Part shown: positions 39,474 through 41,740 of the stretch, piece by piece | Position numbering within the stretch: the stretch's first letter is position 1 | Layout of the letters: every line of letters begins with the position of its first letter | Origin: Symbiodinium natans | Taxonomy: Eukaryota > Sar > Dinophyceae > Suessiales > Symbiodiniaceae | Assembly (NCBI GenBank): GCA_905221605.1 | Contig: CAJNDS010002116.1 | Span: 212,501 to 254,240 of the forward strand | Direction of reading: 5' to 3' | Length of the DNA: 41,740 nucleotides | Program-made: the position numbers and the translations under genes | Notes under the pieces: model-generated | What the model was told of the DNA's origin: nothing | Seen by the model: only the letters and a program-made list of their open reading frames with translations | The model's database searches: none

Positions 39474-41087
39474 AAGAAAAGGGCTGCCAAGTGAGGGCAC
39501 GAGCTGCTGCGCAAGCGCCTCAGGATCGAAGGGGCCTGGTCGGGCTCTCGGGCAGTGAGCCCAAAAAATTTGCTTCAGGGTTTAGGGTTTAGGGTTTAGG
39601 GTTTAGGGTTGGGGTTTGGGGTTTAGGGTTTAGGGTTTTGGGTTTTGGGTTTTGGGGGTGTGGGGTTCAGAGCTAGAGCTTAGGGGTAGTTTAGGGCTTC
39701 GGGGCTTGGGGTTTAGAGTTAGAGAAGGTTTAGAAAAGAACTTCGGATTTAGGGTGTACCTCCGACCTGGGCCTTCGACACTTCAAGGGCTTCAGCAGGG
39801 TTTAGGGTTTAGGGTTTAGGGTTTAGGGTTTAGGGTTTAGGGTTTAGGGTTTAGGGTTTAGGGTTTAGGGTTTAGGGCTTAGGGCTTAGGGTTTAGGGTT
39901 TAGGGTTTAGGGTTTAGGGTTTAGGGTTTAGGGTTTAGGGTTTAGGGTTTAGGGTTTAGGGTTTAGGGTTTAGGGTTTAGGGTTTAGGGTTTAGGGTTTA
40001 GGGTTTAGGGTTTAGGGAACCGCATCAACACGAGGCCCAACACCGGAAACTGAAAGGCGCAAGGCCCTCTGGCCTGGACGCCCTCCGTTAGCAGGTGGTG
40101 GGTTCAGGGTTTAGGGTTTAGGGTTTCGGGTAGAGGGTCTTGGGGTTAGCTGAGGGTTTAGATGGGTTTAGAGTCTGGGGGCTTCGGGCTTAGAGCTTGG
40201 GTGTTCGCTTGAAGCCCGACCCCCCCCCCCCCCCCTCCCGACCACGCCCCTAGCCCTAAGCCTACTTCAAGTTTCGAGGGGACAGATGCAAGCACCCCAG
40301 CTGACGAACCCTCCGAGTCATTGCATGAGACTCCGACGCACCCCGAACCCAAAATCCCTCATTCAACACACGGGCGACACCTGCAGAAGGTGTGAGACCC
40401 CAAACCCAAAACCCTAAAACCTGTGGATACCTCCGTAGACCCTTTGAAGTCTAAACTCCGAACCTGAGCCCAAGGCCCTGCCCCTCTGCAAGGGTTTAGG
40501 GTTTAGGGTTTAGGGTTTAGGGTTTAGGGTTTAGGGTTTAGGGTTTAGGGTTTAGAGTTTAGGGTTTAGGGTTTAGGGTCTTGGGTCCAGGGTCTAGGGT
40601 CTGGGGTTTAGGGTTTACGGTTTAGGGGTTCCCGCGCTCGCGCTAGGCCTTTGCCAAGCTTGTGCTCCAGGCACTTCGCCACGGATTTCGTACTGGTCTT
40701 CACCTTGCGCTCAACTTACTGTCGGTTAGCAGGGAATGAGGGAATTGGGGCCCTATGTACTCCCTTAAAGGGTACATATAGGGCACCTAGATCATCCCTT
40801 AAAGGGTATAAGCTCCAAAAAGTGCTGCTGGGAGAGGAGGGAGAGGGAGAGGATTCTTAAATTCCTAAACACTAAACCCTCAACCCCTACACCTTCCATC
40901 CCTAAACCCTAAACCCCAAATCAGCAAATCCCTCATTCCCTAAACCCCTAAAACCCTAAATCCCTAAATCCCTAAATCCCTAAATCCCTAAATCCCTAAA
41001 TCCCTAAATCCCTCAATCCCTAAATCCCTAAATCCCTAAATGCCTAAATCCCTCAATCCCTAAACTCTCAATCCCTAATCCCTAAAC

Positions 41088-41172
41088 ATTGAACGCCTTC
41101 GCGGGCGTCTGCTCGTAGAAGCTGCGAAAGCTCTGGCACTCCGCGATCATCTTGTCGAGCTTGGTGTGCAGC
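41088..41172 (-). other. second copy of exon-like fragment (21283-21367)
   Basis: Duplicate of the splice-edged open fragment reading LHTKLDKMIAECQSFRSFYE. Confidence 0.38.
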
Positions 41173-41740
41173 CTTGAGGGTTTAGGGTTTAGGATTTAGG
41201 GTTTAGGGTTCAGGGTTCAGAGTTTAGGGTTTAGGGTTTAGGGTTTAGGGTTTAGGGTTTAGTAAGGGTTTAGGGTTTGGGGTTTAGGGTTTAGGGTTTA
41301 GGTTTTAGGGTTTCTTGGCTGCACTTAGTAGGGTAGCTATAAATTAAATTTTCAGCTGCCTCATTAAGAAACCCAATAAACCCAACAAGGCTAAGGATCT
41401 AAAGTTACAGTAAAGCACCACAAAGTTGTGAGACAAGGATGGAGGGTCTAGGGCCTGTCGGGCTTAGGGGGTTTAGGGTTTAGGGTGTTCAGGGTGTTTA
41501 TAGGGCTTGGGGTCCAGGATTCAGTGTCTAGGGCCTCACAAGCCTCGGAGGGACTTGCAGGGGTTTGAGGCTTCGGGGTTCCAGTCTAGCCGCCATCCGG
41601 CCAGCCTTCAGCCGCCCCTAAACTTACCAAACTTCGAAGACACTGTGCCCTAAACCCGAAACGCCCTACCAGAGCCTTGACTCCCTCAGGAACCACGAAA
41701 GCGAATCCCAGAGACCCTGAACCCAAAGAACCCTCCAAAA

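Larger units (their letters stand above)
29241..41740 (+). repeat. second copy of the 12.5-kb segment (offset 19,805)
   Basis: Repeats 9436-21935 in the same order and orientation. Add 19,805 to any feature there to find its copy. No insertion, deletion or substitution was found by eye, including in the AC run (31618-31649), the C16 run (40220-40235) and all telomere-type arrays. The copy is cut by the window end. Confidence 0.97.

Overview
This looks like a subtelomere-like or repeat-mosaic stretch of a nuclear genome from a eukaryote with plant/alga-type TTTAGGG telomeric repeats. The best guess is a dinoflagellate such as a Symbiodiniaceae alga. That rests on the telomere-type unit, on GC-rich exon-sized fragments scattered between repeats, and on two protein fragments (Josephin-like and Helitron-like) of kinds common in such genomes. 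It is an inference; other TTTAGGG organisms (green lineage, cryptophytes, some apicomplexans) are not excluded. I see no bacterial-style genes, operons, rRNA, tRNA or CRISPR array.

Layout. Positions 1-9435 and 9436-22490 are a patchwork of several dozen short arrays of TTTAGGG (or CCCTAAA, the same unit on the other strand) and one-base variants, separated by unrelated unique spacers mostly 80-300 bp long. The arrays change orientation many times. Several spacers carry a short open frame on one strand that reads like part of a protein, but no complete gene can be assembled by eye. Three diverged palindromic, MITE-like elements of about 95-101 bp lie at 1557, 9721 and 12811. From 22587 to 23020 there is a 22-bp minisatellite, followed by a G/T-rich tract and an AT-rich island (23340-24340) built partly of a degenerate 53-65 bp repeat.

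From 24592 to 29050 lies the only region with recognisable coding pieces, both on the minus strand. One is the C-terminal two thirds of a Josephin-type deubiquitinase domain with a single-base frameshift (24592-24991). The other is a Helitron-type replicase/helicase fragment (25420-26064). Both abut a satellite of about 50 copies of a 65-bp unit, which sits in the position of introns and shows a higher-order repeat of about 842 bp.

Positions 29141-29240 are 100 N, an assembly gap. Everything after it (29241-41740) repeats 9436-21935 at a constant offset of 19,805 bp with no length difference that I could find, including homopolymers and the AC microsatellite. The second half therefore adds no new content. 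It is either an assembly duplication (uncollapsed haplotig or contig overlap) or a very recent tandem duplication of about 19.8 kb. There is no evident functional cooperation between genes here; the interest lies in the repeat architecture.
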